The position numbers and the translations under genes are program-made. Positions 39,293 through 48,801 of a DNA stretch of 64,000 nucleotides are shown here, in pieces; position 1 is the stretch's first letter; every line of letters starts with the position of its first letter. The DNA lies in the NCBI RefSeq assembly GCF_031157355.1, contig NZ_JAVIFT010000006.1:124001-188000 (forward strand), in the 5' to 3' direction. This DNA comes from Hyphomicrobium sp. LHD-15. GTDB taxonomy: Bacteria; Pseudomonadota; Alphaproteobacteria; Rhizobiales; Hyphomicrobiaceae. The notes beneath the pieces were generated by a model. It did not search any database. It saw only the letters and a list, made by a program, of their open reading frames with translations, and was not told where the DNA came from.

Positions 39293-40282
39293 TCATGCCT
39301 CGACGAATGCGAAGAGATTGGCTGGATCTGGCACAGGTGCCGCCCGAGCCGCCGCAGCCGCCGCCGTGACTGTTTCCTTGATTTCCTTTTCGAGCGCCTT
39401 CAGCGCCTCGGCGCTCAAAATGGAAGATGCCAGGATGCGGCTCCTTGCCTTCGACACGGGATCGGCGTCCTCGATGCGCCGCTCGGAGGCACCAGCACGC
39501 GCTGGTCCGCCACCATGGCCGCGATAGCGATAGGTCAGCATTTCGAGGATGGTCGGGCCTCCCCCCTGACGCGCGCGTGCAATGGCGCGGCGGCCGGCAG
39601 CGAACGCGCTCCGCACATCGATACCGTCCACCTGCTCGCCGGGAATGGCCGAGGAGGAACCGCTTGAAGCCAGCGCGGAGGGGATCTGACCCAGCGCAAT
39701 GCTGGCGCCAGGTGCCGCGGTGTTGTTGTCGATGACGAACACGATCGGCAGCGACCACCGGGCCGCCATTCTGTAGGCTTCTGCCACCCGCCCGCGCGAG
39801 GCCGCCCCATCGCCGAAAAAGCAGAGCGTGACGGCGCCGTCGCCGCGATAGCGTGACGCGAAGGCAAGGCCCGCGCCGATCGAGGCACCGAGCCCGGCGC
39901 GCCCATGCCCGCCGTAAAGCTTTTGCTCGGGCGCGAACATCCTGACCGTTCCGCCATTACCCCCGGCAATGCCGGTCTTGCGGCCGAGCAGTTCCGCCAT
40001 GACCCGCTTGGGATCGATGCCGCGCGCCAAAAGCGGGCCATGCGTGCGGTAGCCGGTGATCACGGGATCCGTGTCGCGCGCCGCCATCATCATGCCGACG
40101 ATGGACGCCTCCTGTCCGATCGAAAGCGGACAGACGCCGTGGATCGCCTGCAGCGCATAGAGCTGACCGGCCTTTTCCTCGAAACGGCGGATCAACAGCA
40201 TCGCCCGATAGGCCGCAACCTCTTCGTCCGGCGAGAACAAGCTGTTCTCTCCATCAACCGGACCAAAAGGTTTCCCCGTCAT
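39293..40282 (-). CDS. Pyruvate-dehydrogenase-type E1 alpha subunit, divergent
   Basis: 329 residues. The ThDP motif is intact: GDGA (157-160) to DNN (185-187). GYRTHG, LYGGHG and TYRYRGH (His256) are also as in E1 alpha. Departures from the canonical subunit: the family GFCHL reads GVCPL (Pro52), and the loop after RGH, normally SMSDPxxYR, is GGGPARAGAS. The C-terminus is Ala-rich. The gene sits in the classical eno-ftsB-pdhA order and pairs with E1 beta downstream, but no E2 or E3 follows, so true pyruvate dehydrogenase activity is doubtful; another ThDP-dependent oxidation of a 2-oxoacid is possible. Confidence 0.8.
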   Translation of the reverse strand: MTGKPFGPVDGENSLFSPDEEVAAYRAMLLIRRFEEKAGQLYALQAIHGVCPLSIGQEASIVGMMMAARDTDPVITGYRTHGPLLARGIDPKRVMAELLGRKTGIAGGNGGTVRMFAPEQKLYGGHGRAGLGASIGAGLAFASRYRGDGAVTLCFFGDGAASRGRVAEAYRMAARWSLPIVFVIDNNTAAPGASIALGQIPSALASSGSSSAIPGEQVDGIDVRSAFAAGRRAIARARQGGGPTILEMLTYRYRGHGGGPARAGASERRIEDADPVSKARSRILASSILSAEALKALEKEIKETVTAAAAAARAAPVPDPANLFAFVEA

Positions 40283-40458
40283 CTTGGCTCCTCGTGCACT
40301 TCGGGTCGTCTGCTTCCGATGCGACCGGACGTCGGCTTCGGCGTGAGACTCAGGGCCGCAATCAGCTCCCTATCTCTGCCATCGAACGACAAAACTTACA
40401 CGACGGAATGGCCGCGAAGCCAGCATCACTCATGTTGCGGCGCAACGAAGCGAGCGTA

Positions 40459-40507
40459 GACCATGATCGCTTCGGACCTTATCAGTCCGAAGCGTGAATC
40501 ATCGGTT
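40459..40507. repeat. Palindromic intergenic repeat, family A, copy 3
   Basis: ACCATGATCGCTTCGGACC, TTATCA, GTCCGAAGCGTGAATCATCGGT; the 47-bp core is identical to the copy at 34360. It lies in the gap between ftsB and the E1 alpha gene. Confidence 0.85.
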
Positions 40508-40519
40508 TCACAAAAAACC

Positions 40520-40586
40520 ACAGTGATCGCTTCGGACCCACGCGCTCCGATCGTCGCGGCCCCTATCGGCCGCGGCGTGAATCGGC
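40520..40586. repeat. Palindromic repeat, family A, rearranged copy 4
   Basis: CAGTGATCGCTTCGGACCC begins as family A, then a GCGGCC/GGCCGC-containing segment interrupts it before GCGTGAATCGG. It follows copy 3 by 13 bp, so the 390-bp ftsB-E1 alpha gap (40283-40672) is largely repeat. I see no gene in that gap. Confidence 0.6.
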
Positions 40587-40672
40587 AGCGCAGGAAATGT
40601 CCGCGTAGCGCGAACATAAGCACAACATGAGCGATGACGAGAGGGGTTAGAAGGCCGGGCGCAACGACTTGG

Positions 40673-41002
40673 CTATCCGGCGGGAGAATTGTCCACGACG
40701 ACACGATCCCGTGGGTCGGCGAAGCCGAGCACCTCACGGGCGATTTCTTCGACGAAATCAGGGTCGGGAAGATCCGGCCGCAACAGCGCCACATCACGCT
40801 CGAGTTTGGCGCGCACGGCCTCGAGGCTTTGGATCTCGAACTGCAGAACGCTTTCGCGCTCCAGCAGCCGATCTCTCGCCTCGAGGCCGTGGCGGCCGTT
40901 CAAGGTGTGATAGGCGAAATAGGCCGTCAATCCGAGGCAGAGAAGCAACACCAGCGCCTGCCGCGACCTGGCTCGCCCATCATATGTTTTCTGACGCAGC
41001 AC
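40673..41002 (-). CDS. ftsB: Septum formation initiator family protein (FtsB/DivIC type)
   Basis: 109 residues: a short cytoplasmic N-terminus (RQKTYDGRARSR), one helix (ALVLLLCLGLTAYFAYHTL), then a periplasmic coiled coil (LEARDRLLERESVLQFEIQSLEAVRAKLERDVALL) and a C-terminal EEIAREVLGFADPRDRVVV. This is the FtsB layout; the protein joins FtsL and FtsQ at the division site. Location after eno is standard in proteobacteria. Confidence 0.88.
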   Translation of the reverse strand: MLRQKTYDGRARSRQALVLLLCLGLTAYFAYHTLNGRHGLEARDRLLERESVLQFEIQSLEAVRAKLERDVALLRPDLPDPDFVEEIAREVLGFADPRDRVVVDNSPAG

Positions 41003-41181
41003 GAATGTTCGACGTTACGCGTTATGAGAAACCGGGAACGAAGTGATCCTACGTGGATCACCTTAAGACGAGGTAAAGCACCGTACCGGCCCGGAATTTC
41101 GGAAGGCCATCAGATCCCGCAATGAAAACGGCGCCGCTGCTGTCGCAGGGCGCCGCAATTTCACGCGCGTGGCCTTGGCGT

Positions 41182-42552
<1,371 letters not shown>

Positions 42553-42669
42553 TCACACAACCGGTCGGAGCGCGTTTTAGCCGGGTTCGCCAGGCACGGA
42601 AAGACCCCATTGGGTAGGCCTTCCTACCCCACCCGCGCAACAACCTGAGGAAGCAAAGGCACTCAAACC

Positions 42670-43032
42670 ATGGACGAAGCCCTGACATACCATGGCTCCT
42701 GCCACTGCGGCGCCGTGCGCTATACTGCAAAAAGCCCGGCCATTACTGCGGCGATGAGCTGCAATTGCTCATTTTGCCGGCGTTCTGGCGGTCTGCTGGC
42801 GTTCGTTCCCGTGCATGATTTCACGTTGCATTCCGGAAGCGAAGTCCTACAGGACTACCAATTCGGCAAGAAGGTCATTCATCATCTTTTCTGCGCGGCC
42901 TGCGGCATCGGCAGCTTCGGCCGCGGCAGCCTGCCTGATGGCACCGAAATGGTGGCCCTCAACGTGCGCTGCCTTGATGAGATCGATGCCGATACGCTGG
43001 CAATCAAGCATTTCGACGGCAAGAGCTTGTGA
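42670..43032 (+). CDS. GFA-family zinc-binding protein
   Basis: 120 residues. CHCG (residues 11-14), [10 protein letters not shown] and CAACG supply the cysteines of the Gfa-like (Mss4-fold) zinc site. The family is named after the glutathione-dependent formaldehyde-activating enzyme; many members have no proven enzyme activity. Formaldehyde handling would be attractive in a methylotroph, but that is inference. The stop lies 5 bp before queC, so the genes are probably co-transcribed. Confidence 0.88.
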   Translation: MDEALTYHGSCHCGAVRYTAKSPAITAAMSCNCSFCRRSGGLLAFVPVHDFTLHSGSEVLQDYQFGKKVIHHLFCAACGIGSFGRGSLPDGTEMVALNVRCLDEIDADTLAIKHFDGKSL

Positions 43033-43037
43033 GACTT

Positions 43038-43760
43038 ATGAGCAAAGAAGGAAGCGCCCTGGTTCTCTTCTCCGGTGGCCAGGACAGTACCGTATGCCTG
43101 GCCTGGGCGCTCGACCGCTATGAGCGCGTCGAAACCCTCGGCATCGCCTACGGCCAGCGTCACGCGGTGGAGCTTGTCCAGCGCCGCGTCGTTCTCGATG
43201 CGATCCGAAAAACATTTCCCGCCTGGGCCCAACGCCTCGGCCCCGACCACGAGATCGAGCTCGGCGAATTGGGGCGCATCAGTGAGACCGCGCTCACGCG
43301 AGAAACCGAGATCGAGCTGACCAGCGCCGGTCTTCCGTCTACGTTCGTTCCGGGGCGCAACCTCCTGTTCTTCGTTTACGCCGCAGCGATCGCCTACCGG
43401 CGTGGCATGAACGTCCTCGTCGCCGGCATGTGCGAGACCGACTATTCCGGCTACCCCGATTGCCGCAACGACACCATCCGGGCCCAGGAGCAGGCCATCA
43501 CCCTTGGCCTCGACAAGCCGTTCACGATCGAGACGCCGCTGATGCACGTCGACAAGGCGGGCACCTGGGCCATGGCGGATGCACTCGGCGGCCAGCCATT
43601 CGTGGACCTCATCCGCGAGGAGACCCACACCTGCTATCTCGGCAATCGGACGCTTCGCCACGCTTGGGGCTGGGGCTGCGGCACCTGCCCGGCTTGCGAG
43701 CTGCGCGCCAACGGCTGGGAAATCTGGCACGGCGACAAGGCTCCCGCCTCGCCCGGCTGA
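43038..43760 (+). CDS. queC: 7-cyano-7-deazaguanine synthase QueC
   Basis: 240 residues. The N-terminal ATP pyrophosphatase loop is [16 protein letters not shown], and the zinc-binding C-terminus has CYLG...[18 protein letters not shown]. It converts 7-carboxy-7-deazaguanine to preQ0 using ATP and ammonia. ATG 43038 is preferred over GTG 43029. It is the first of four queuosine-precursor genes in the next 3.5 kb. Confidence 0.96.
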   Translation: MSKEGSALVLFSGGQDSTVCLAWALDRYERVETLGIAYGQRHAVELVQRRVVLDAIRKTFPAWAQRLGPDHEIELGELGRISETALTRETEIELTSAGLPSTFVPGRNLLFFVYAAAIAYRRGMNVLVAGMCETDYSGYPDCRNDTIRAQEQAITLGLDKPFTIETPLMHVDKAGTWAMADALGGQPFVDLIREETHTCYLGNRTLRHAWGWGCGTCPACELRANGWEIWHGDKAPASPG

Positions 43761-43885
43761 CGAGCAGCAGCCGGCTGCCCCATACCGTTAACGGCGCAAT
43801 GAGGCTATGCGGAACCGGACGCTTCCTTTCCACGTCTCGTCTCCCTACCTTAGCGATCGATAGCCCCCACCTGATGGAGCCCCCC

Positions 43886-44428
43886 ATGGCAGAAACGAAG
43901 CCCGATCTGAAAAAGGCCGCGGAACGCCGCAAGGCCCCCCTCACCACGCCGAGCGACCTTGGCGACAACGCCGTCCGCGACCTCACTGGCGCCCTCAACG
44001 AATTGCTGGCCGACGTATTCGCGCTCTATCTCAAGACCAAGAATTTCCACTGGCACGTCAGCGGTCCCCACTTCCGCGACTACCATCTGCTATTCGACGA
44101 GCAAGGCGGACAGATCTTTGCCATGACCGACCCCATCGCAGAGCGCGTGCGCAAACTTGGCGGCACCACGCTGCGTTCCATCGGCCAAATCAGCCGCCTC
44201 CAGCACGTAAAAGACAATGACGCAGATTACGTGGATCCCGAAGGCATGCTGGCCGAACTTGCCGAGGACAATAAGAACCTCATCGCGCGCTTGCGCGAGG
44301 TCCACGGCCTGACCGACGAGCATCGCGACTACGCGACTTCGAGCCTGCTCGATGTCTGGATCGACGAAACCGAGCGCCGCCTATGGTTCCTGTTTGAGGC
44401 GAGCCGCCGCGAAGTGTCGGGACATTGA
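43886..44428 (+). CDS. dps: Dps-family ferritin-like DNA-protection protein
   Basis: 180 residues. LYLKTKNFHWHVSGPHFRDYHLLFDEQ contains the inter-subunit ferroxidase ligands (His, His, Asp, Glu) and marks Dps; a Lys/Arg-rich N-terminus (KPDLKKAAERRKAPL) could bind DNA. Dps dodecamers oxidise and store iron, limiting Fenton chemistry. GGAG lies 6 nt before ATG 43886. It sits between queC and queE, probably with its own promoter in the 125-bp gap. Confidence 0.93.
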   Translation: MAETKPDLKKAAERRKAPLTTPSDLGDNAVRDLTGALNELLADVFALYLKTKNFHWHVSGPHFRDYHLLFDEQGGQIFAMTDPIAERVRKLGGTTLRSIGQISRLQHVKDNDADYVDPEGMLAELAEDNKNLIARLREVHGLTDEHRDYATSSLLDVWIDETERRLWFLFEASRREVSGH

Positions 44429-44437
44429 GACCAAAGA

Positions 44438-44463
44438 GGCAGCAGGCAGCCGGCAGTTGGCAG
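44438..44463 (+). repeat. Heptameric tandem repeat, reverse orientation (GGCAGNN, 3.7 units)
   Basis: GGCAGCA, GGCAGCC, GGCAGTT, GGCAG in the gap after dps. A short opposite-strand partner, CTGCCGC at 44471-44477, follows, so the region can form a hairpin. Confidence 0.5.
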
Positions 44464-44489
44464 GATCATTCTGCCGCTGCCCGCTTAGC

Positions 44490-44714
44490 TCATACTCGAA
44501 CGGCTGTCGCAATCACTGGCTTCGCGCCGCTATCAGCCGCGGCCTTCGCATCATTCAGCGCCGCAACGCGCGCGTCGAAATCCAGTCTCAGAAAATCGTT
44601 GAGCGCACCGTCTGCCACGGCGTAGTGGCCGCATCTCTTGCAGCCCACGATAAGGCCGTCGAAATCTCCGGACGACAGATCCTCGGCCTCGGCTCCGCAA
44701 ATCGGACACTGCAT
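44490..44714 (-). CDS. Small zinc-ribbon protein of unknown function
   Basis: 74 residues from ATG 44714. Two CxxC pairs, MQCPICGAE (Cys3, Cys6) and CKRCGHY (about Cys25, Cys28), form a probable zinc ribbon; a helical tail (LNDFLRLDFDARVAALNDAKAAA) follows. The frame is open to 44816, but the extra N-terminus is Pro-rich. It is encoded opposite to the que genes, between dps and queE, and is convergent with dps. Confidence 0.65.
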   Translation of the reverse strand: MQCPICGAEAEDLSSGDFDGLIVGCKRCGHYAVADGALNDFLRLDFDARVAALNDAKAAADSGAKPVIATAVRV

Positions 44715-44864
44715 GTTGAACCTCGCTTTGCGCTCCAGGTTATGGGAAACGCGCAAGGCTGGATCCGGGTTCAATGGAGGCAGGAAGCGTGCCGGCGCCG
44801 ATGTGCCGCTTGACACCCGCCCGCGAGGTTCTAGGGATCAGCGCACAGCCCACGGGTCAGTGCC

Positions 44865-45494
44865 ATGTATGCGGTCAAAGAGATTTTCTACACGTTGCAG
44901 GGTGAGGGCACCCACGCCGGCCGCGCCGCCGTGTTTTGCCGCTTCGCGGGCTGCAATCTGTGGTCGGGCCGCGAGGTGGACCGCGAGCAGGCCCAGTGCA
45001 CGTTCTGCGACACCGATTTCGTCGGCACCGACGGCGACGGCGGCGGAAAGTTCCGGACGGCCTCCGATCTCGCCGGTGCCGTGCTCGCCGCCTGGCAGGG
45101 CGGCACGGGCGAACGTTTCGTTGTCTTGACGGGGGGAGAACCGGCGCTCCAGGTCGATCCCGCGCTGATCGATGCGTTGCATGAGCATGGCTTTGCCATC
45201 GCCATCGAGACCAACGGCACCCTGCCCCTCCCCCAAGGCCTCGACTGGATCTGCGTCAGCCCGAAAGCCGGCACCGAGATCCGCCAGACCGCGGGAGACG
45301 AGCTGAAACTGGTTTACCCCCAGGCCGACCTCACCCCTGAGAGCGTGGCTGGCCTCGATTTCCCGCGCCGATTCCTGAGCCCCATGGACGGCCCTCGCCT
45401 GGCCGAGAACACCGCCGCCGCGGTGGCCTACGTCAAGGCCAACCCCCTCTGGCGCCTTTCGGTGCAAACCCACAAGCGGATCGGAATTCCTTAA
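44865..45494 (+). CDS. queE: 7-carboxy-7-deazaguanine synthase QueE
   Basis: 209 residues, radical-SAM. EIFYTLQGEGTHAGRAAVFCRFAGCNLWSG holds the first cluster cysteine; unlike the classical CxxxCxxC, QueE uses a longer spacing, and CTFCDTDF supplies the others. TGGEPALQ follows. It converts 6-carboxytetrahydropterin to 7-carboxy-7-deazaguanine. The C-terminal SVQTHKRIGIP is typical. It acts after QueD and before QueC. Confidence 0.94.
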   Translation: MYAVKEIFYTLQGEGTHAGRAAVFCRFAGCNLWSGREVDREQAQCTFCDTDFVGTDGDGGGKFRTASDLAGAVLAAWQGGTGERFVVLTGGEPALQVDPALIDALHEHGFAIAIETNGTLPLPQGLDWICVSPKAGTEIRQTAGDELKLVYPQADLTPESVAGLDFPRRFLSPMDGPRLAENTAAAVAYVKANPLWRLSVQTHKRIGIP

Positions 45495-45520
45495 GGCGGG
45501 CAAGCAGCAGTGTTAACGTC

Positions 45521-45548
45521 CTGCCCGTTGCCCGCTGCCTCCTGCCTC
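45521..45548 (+). repeat. Heptameric CTGCCNN tandem repeat (4 units)
   Basis: CTGCCCG, TTGCCCG, CTGCCTC, CTGCCTC in the gap between queE and queD. Confidence 0.55.
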
Positions 45549-45594
45549 ACCCCAGGGGGTGGCATCTCGGGCGGAAATCCCTTATTTGAGCGCC

Positions 45595-45981
45595 ATGCGC
45601 ATCTATAAGGAATTCCTGTTCGAGGCAGCTCACTACCTGCCGTCGGCCCCCATCGGCCACCCCAATTCGCGGGTGCATGGCCATTCGTTCCGCGCGCGCG
45701 TCGTCATCGACGGCGAGCCGAACGCAGAAACCGGCCTCGTGTTTCACTTCGACGATCTCTCGGCCGCCATCGCCGAAGCCCACGACGCGCTCGACCATCG
45801 CCTCTTGAACGAAGTCGAGGGCCTTGAATTCCCTACCCTCGAGCGCATCTCGATCTGGCTCTGGAACCGCCTGCAGAACCGCGTTCCCGGCCTCGCTGAA
45901 ATCCACGTCTCGCGCGACAGCTGCCATGAGGGCTGCATCTATACCGGGACGCCGCGCCCCAAAGCGCTCGCCGCAGAGTAA
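45595..45981 (+). CDS. queD: 6-carboxy-5,6,7,8-tetrahydropterin synthase QueD
   Basis: 128 residues, PTPS fold. [10 protein letters not shown] and [11 protein letters not shown] give the three zinc-binding His residues, [21 protein letters not shown] the conserved Asp/His dyad, and [12 protein letters not shown] the family helix. It makes carboxytetrahydropterin from dihydroneopterin triphosphate. ATG 45595 is preferred to the longer frame from 45559. queF begins 23 bp downstream. Confidence 0.94.
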   Translation: MRIYKEFLFEAAHYLPSAPIGHPNSRVHGHSFRARVVIDGEPNAETGLVFHFDDLSAAIAEAHDALDHRLLNEVEGLEFPTLERISIWLWNRLQNRVPGLAEIHVSRDSCHEGCIYTGTPRPKALAAE

Positions 45982-46004
45982 AGCTTCCAGAGGAGCAACG
46001 CGCG

Positions 46005-46466
46005 ATGGGTCGCGAAACAACGGGCATCACGCTGCTGGGCGGCGCCTCGCAAATTCCGGAAAGCCCGGAGAAGGCGCTGCTGGAGCGCGTCGCCAATCCT
46101 CATGCCGACACCGCCTACGTCGCCCGTTTCACCGCACCCGAGTTCACATCCCTCTGTCCCGTCACCGGGCAGCCGGATTTCGCGCATATCGTGATCGACT
46201 ACGTGCCAGCCGATTGGCTTGTCGAGAGCAAGTCTCTGAAACTCTACCTGGCTTCGTTCCGCAACCACGGCGCCTTCCACGAGGATTGCACGGTAGCCAT
46301 CGGCAAGCGTCTCGCCGCCTTGCTCGAACCGCGCTTTCTTCGCATCGGCGGCTATTGGTATCCGCGCGGCGGCATTCCAATCGACGTGTTCTGGCAGACT
46401 GGCGATCTTCCGAAAGACGTCTGGCTGCCGGACCAGGGCGTCCCGCCCTATCGCGGCCGCGGCTGA
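46005..46466 (+). CDS. queF: NADPH-dependent 7-cyano-7-deazaguanine reductase QueF
   Basis: 153 residues, the short (unimodular) QueF type. [16 protein letters not shown] carries the catalytic Cys that forms a thioimide with preQ0, and [21 protein letters not shown] is the NADPH-binding/QueF motif. It reduces the nitrile of preQ0 to preQ1 for insertion into tRNA by Tgt. GAGG precedes ATG 46005 (queD upstream). Confidence 0.96.
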   Translation: MGRETTGITLLGGASQIPESPEKALLERVANPHADTAYVARFTAPEFTSLCPVTGQPDFAHIVIDYVPADWLVESKSLKLYLASFRNHGAFHEDCTVAIGKRLAALLEPRFLRIGGYWYPRGGIPIDVFWQTGDLPKDVWLPDQGVPPYRGRG

Positions 46467-46642
46467 GCGCCACTCTGCGCGGTGTCATCCCGGCCAAGCG
46501 AGGCGAAAGCGGAGCGCAGAGCCGGGATCTAGCGAAAGCTTCTATCGCAAAGATTTGAGCGCCTTCGGCGCGCAGCATGCGCTGGATCCCGGAAAAGGCT
46601 TCGCCTTTCCGGGATGACACAGAAACGGCGCAAGCGCACAGC

Positions 46643-47779
46643 CTAAGCCCGACCCTGACCAGTTGCCGGCTCCGCGACCGTCATGTCGTTACCGCGCCAG
46701 GTGAAGCCGTCGCCGGTCCAGCCCTTGAGCCAGACGAACGGCAGCGCGAGATCCCGCACCAGCCACGCGACGGGCGAAATCGGGCTGCAATGCCAGCCCG
46801 CCCCGCGAGCCAGCAACGCCTCCGTGCCGAACCAGACCACCGCCAGCAGCGCCGCCGCAGACAAACCGTCGAGATCCAGGACCGGCGCCCCAACCGCGGC
46901 AGCCACCAGCGGCGCCACGCTGCCCGACAACAGCTCCGGCGCATAGCACAGCGGGAACGTCGCCCGCCGCAGCCGCGCCCAACGGATCTGCCGATCGAGA
47001 ATTTGCGGCCGGCTCCGCGTCCCGAGCGGCTGCTCGAACGGCGCATCGACGAGACGCACGCGAAGACCTTCCGCGCGCACCACCTTGGTCGCCGCGGCGT
47101 CCTCGGCGATCTCGACGCCAAGCGCCCGAATACCGCCAGCGCCGTCGAGAAGATCCTTCCGCCACAGCATCGACTTGCCCTGCGCGAACCCGAACCCGAT
47201 CGTATCCGCGGCCAGTTGCCAGCGCGCCTGGTAGGTGTTGAGGAACGCGCACTCGACCTCGGCCCAGAAGCCGGACGGCCGACTGCCGATCGGCGGCGAG
47301 CAGACGAGGCCGGTATCGCGCCGCATCGCACTGAAAAGCCGGCTCACGTAGTCGCGCGGCATCAGCACGTTGCTGTCGGCGATGACGACCCAGCCGTGCT
47401 TGGCTTGCGACCAGCCCTTGATGATGTTGTTGAGCTTCGGATTGGGCGTGCTCTTGTCGTCGCCGATCAGAAGCCGCGCATCGATGTGCGGATACTCGGC
47501 GATGAGCTTGCGAACCAGCGGAACCGCTGCATCGCGTTCACGGGCCGAGCAGAACAAAAGCTCCACGTGCGGGTGCGCGAGTTCGAAGGTCGTGCGAAGC
47601 GTCAATTCATCGAACGGATCGAGACCGCAAACCGGCCGAAGGATCGTGACCGGGGGATGCGCGCTAAGAGGAGCGGGAGCGGAGCTGGCGCGCCGCACGC
47701 GCCGAAACGACATCAGCGCCGAAACGATATGCACCAGCGTTGCCACCGCTGCGAACACCAGGGCGGTCCATTCGATCAC
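46643..47779 (-). CDS. hpnI: Ceramide-glucosyltransferase-like glycosyltransferase, HpnI type
   Basis: 378 residues, GT21 family. Start GTG 47779 just before the N-terminal membrane helix (WTALVFAAVATLVHIVSALMSF). The GT-A catalytic domain shows TILRPVCGLD, PKLNNIIKGW, VIADSNVLMP, and RQIRWARLRR as the (Q/R)xxRW motif; the C-terminus has further helices. HpnI adds N-acetylglucosamine to bacteriohopanetetrol in hopanoid producers. No other hpn gene is in the window, so the assignment rests on similarity of the motifs alone; another lipid acceptor is possible. Confidence 0.8.
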   Translation of the reverse strand: MIEWTALVFAAVATLVHIVSALMSFRRVRRASSAPAPLSAHPPVTILRPVCGLDPFDELTLRTTFELAHPHVELLFCSARERDAAVPLVRKLIAEYPHIDARLLIGDDKSTPNPKLNNIIKGWSQAKHGWVVIADSNVLMPRDYVSRLFSAMRRDTGLVCSPPIGSRPSGFWAEVECAFLNTYQARWQLAADTIGFGFAQGKSMLWRKDLLDGAGGIRALGVEIAEDAAATKVVRAEGLRVRLVDAPFEQPLGTRSRPQILDRQIRWARLRRATFPLCYAPELLSGSVAPLVAAAVGAPVLDLDGLSAAALLAVVWFGTEALLARGAGWHCSPISPVAWLVRDLALPFVWLKGWTGDGFTWRGNDMTVAEPATGQGRA

Positions 47780-47901
47780 GGGCTTGCGCGCTCCCCTTGA
47801 TTTGGCGTCTCGGCGATTGTGGGGATTCAAGTGACAAGCCGATGACGCCGCCGTGACGGTTCGATGACGGACGATCGCGGCGGAGCACCCGCGGCGCGGA
47901 T

Positions 47902-47934
47902 AAAAAAAAGGGGACGCTCCGTAAGCGTCCCCTT
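47902..47934 (-). terminator. Strong intrinsic terminator pointing towards hpnI, with no upstream gene
   Basis: On the minus strand GGGGACGCT (47932-47924) pairs with AGCGTCCCC (47918-47910) and is followed by eight T (47909-47902). No minus-strand coding gene ends just before it. The nearest, at 48496, is over 550 bp away, with a plus-strand gene between. It therefore ends either a small RNA or the hpnI leader. Confidence 0.85.
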
Positions 47935-47985
47935 CCAAGTCCGTGGGAGAAGTTTGCCCAAAGCGTCGAGTGACAAGCAAAGGAC
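47902..47985 (-). ncRNA. Candidate small RNA or hpnI leader attenuator
   Basis: Proposed transcript of about 80-90 nt ending at the T-run. A TTGACG -35-like box (48021-48016, minus strand) is present; the -10 (ATAGAT, 47997-47992) is weak. The unpaired middle contains ACTTCTCCCACGG, a CU-rich stretch that could pair with Shine-Dalgarno sequences, as is known for alphaproteobacterial trans-acting sRNAs. Upstream hairpins CGGAT/ATCCG (47984-48001) and GCGCGGCG/CGCCGCGC (48039-48060) add structure. An attenuator of hpnI (start 123 nt further) is the alternative. Confidence 0.4.
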
Positions 47986-48210
47986 GGATTTATCTATCCG
48001 CGCAGCATTAACCCCCGTCAACGAAAGACGTTTCCGGCGCGCGGCGCCATTTCGCCGCGCACGCCTGTCACACATCCGCAATATTGGAAACCGTGCTCAA
48101 GAAGCGGTCACAGCATGCCCCTTCTCTCGCCCGGAAGTCGCCAAAAAACTGAGACGAACAGCGACTATGTTCGCCCTCACTGACGGATTCGCAAAATGAG
48201 GAGCGACAGC

Positions 48211-48450
48211 ATGTCAGCGAACTTCGACGGTCTCGATACCGGCGACATTCTCGAGATCAAATACCGCGTCTGGCGACCGTCCGGCGCGGGTGAGGACGTT
48301 ATGGAGCGCTGGGTAAGCGCAGCGATCATCGCCAACGAGCACGGCACCTGGCCTCTCGCACGTCTCGCCGACGGCCAAGTGACAGAGATCCGCCCGTTCA
48401 TGACATGGCGCCGCGTTTTCACCGCCAAGCGCCGCGGCGTCGCCGCCTGA
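48211..48450 (+). CDS. Small conserved-looking protein of unknown function
   Basis: 79 residues from ATG 48211, preceded by GAGGAG at a good distance. The sequence FDGLDTGDILEIKYRVWRP, then MERWVSAAIIANEHGTWPLARLADGQVTEIRP, looks like a small beta-rich domain. No family recognised. The gap to hpnI on its left holds the candidate sRNA. Confidence 0.6.
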   Translation: MSANFDGLDTGDILEIKYRVWRPSGAGEDVMERWVSAAIIANEHGTWPLARLADGQVTEIRPFMTWRRVFTAKRRGVAA

Positions 48451-48495
48451 AAACGCCACGAGGTGGCGGCACCCTCTCGACGTTCAATCAGACAA

Positions 48496-48801
48496 TCATT
48501 GCGTAGCGGTTCGAGGCGCTGACACTGGCGCCTCGGCCGGCGCCACGAGAACGGGGCGCTTCGGCGCCGCGCTGGCCTTTTGCGCGCGGCCCTTTGCCTT
48601 CGGCGCCACCTTGGCAGCGCTCCGTTTCGGCCGCGCACGGGCTTTGCTCGCCGGCGAAAGCGCGCCTATCTGCGTGGCCAATGCGGCCTGCTGCTTGCCG
48701 AGGGATTTGATCTCGCCCTTGAGTTTCGCAATCTCGGCAAGGATGAGATTGAGCTGTTCGCGTTTACCCAGCTTGTCGGACTTGCTCGCTTTTTTGCCCA
48801 T
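48496..48801 (-). CDS. Lys/Ala-rich small protein with N-terminal coiled coil
   Basis: 101 residues from ATG 48801, with GGAGG upstream. Residues ~8-45 form a heptad-like helix (LNLILAEIAKLKGEIKSLGKQQAALATQIGAL); the rest is basic and Ala/Pro-rich (KARARPKRSAAKVAPKAKGRAQKA), resembling histone-like tails. It may bind DNA or RNA through the tail, but no family is recognised. Confidence 0.65.
   Translation of the reverse strand: MGKKASKSDKLGKREQLNLILAEIAKLKGEIKSLGKQQAALATQIGALSPASKARARPKRSAAKVAPKAKGRAQKASAAPKRPVLVAPAEAPVSAPRTATQ

Noticed and set aside
39285-39758. N-terminal extension of the E1 beta frame to 39758
   Set aside because: It is a shadow of E1 alpha; the lipoyl fold starts at ATG 39284 with a good ribosome site.
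40426-40797. 123-codon minus-strand frame between ftsB and E1 alpha
   Set aside because: It overlaps ftsB in another frame and runs through two repeat copies; no ribosome site or motif.
46480-46642. Partial inverted repeat after queF (CGGGATC...GATCCCGG)
   Set aside because: Arms are short and separated by some 60 bp, with no T-run; it resembles scattered intergenic palindromes but has no second copy in the window.
46577-47800. 407-codon plus-strand frame
   Set aside because: Antisense to the HpnI-type glycosyltransferase; no domain.
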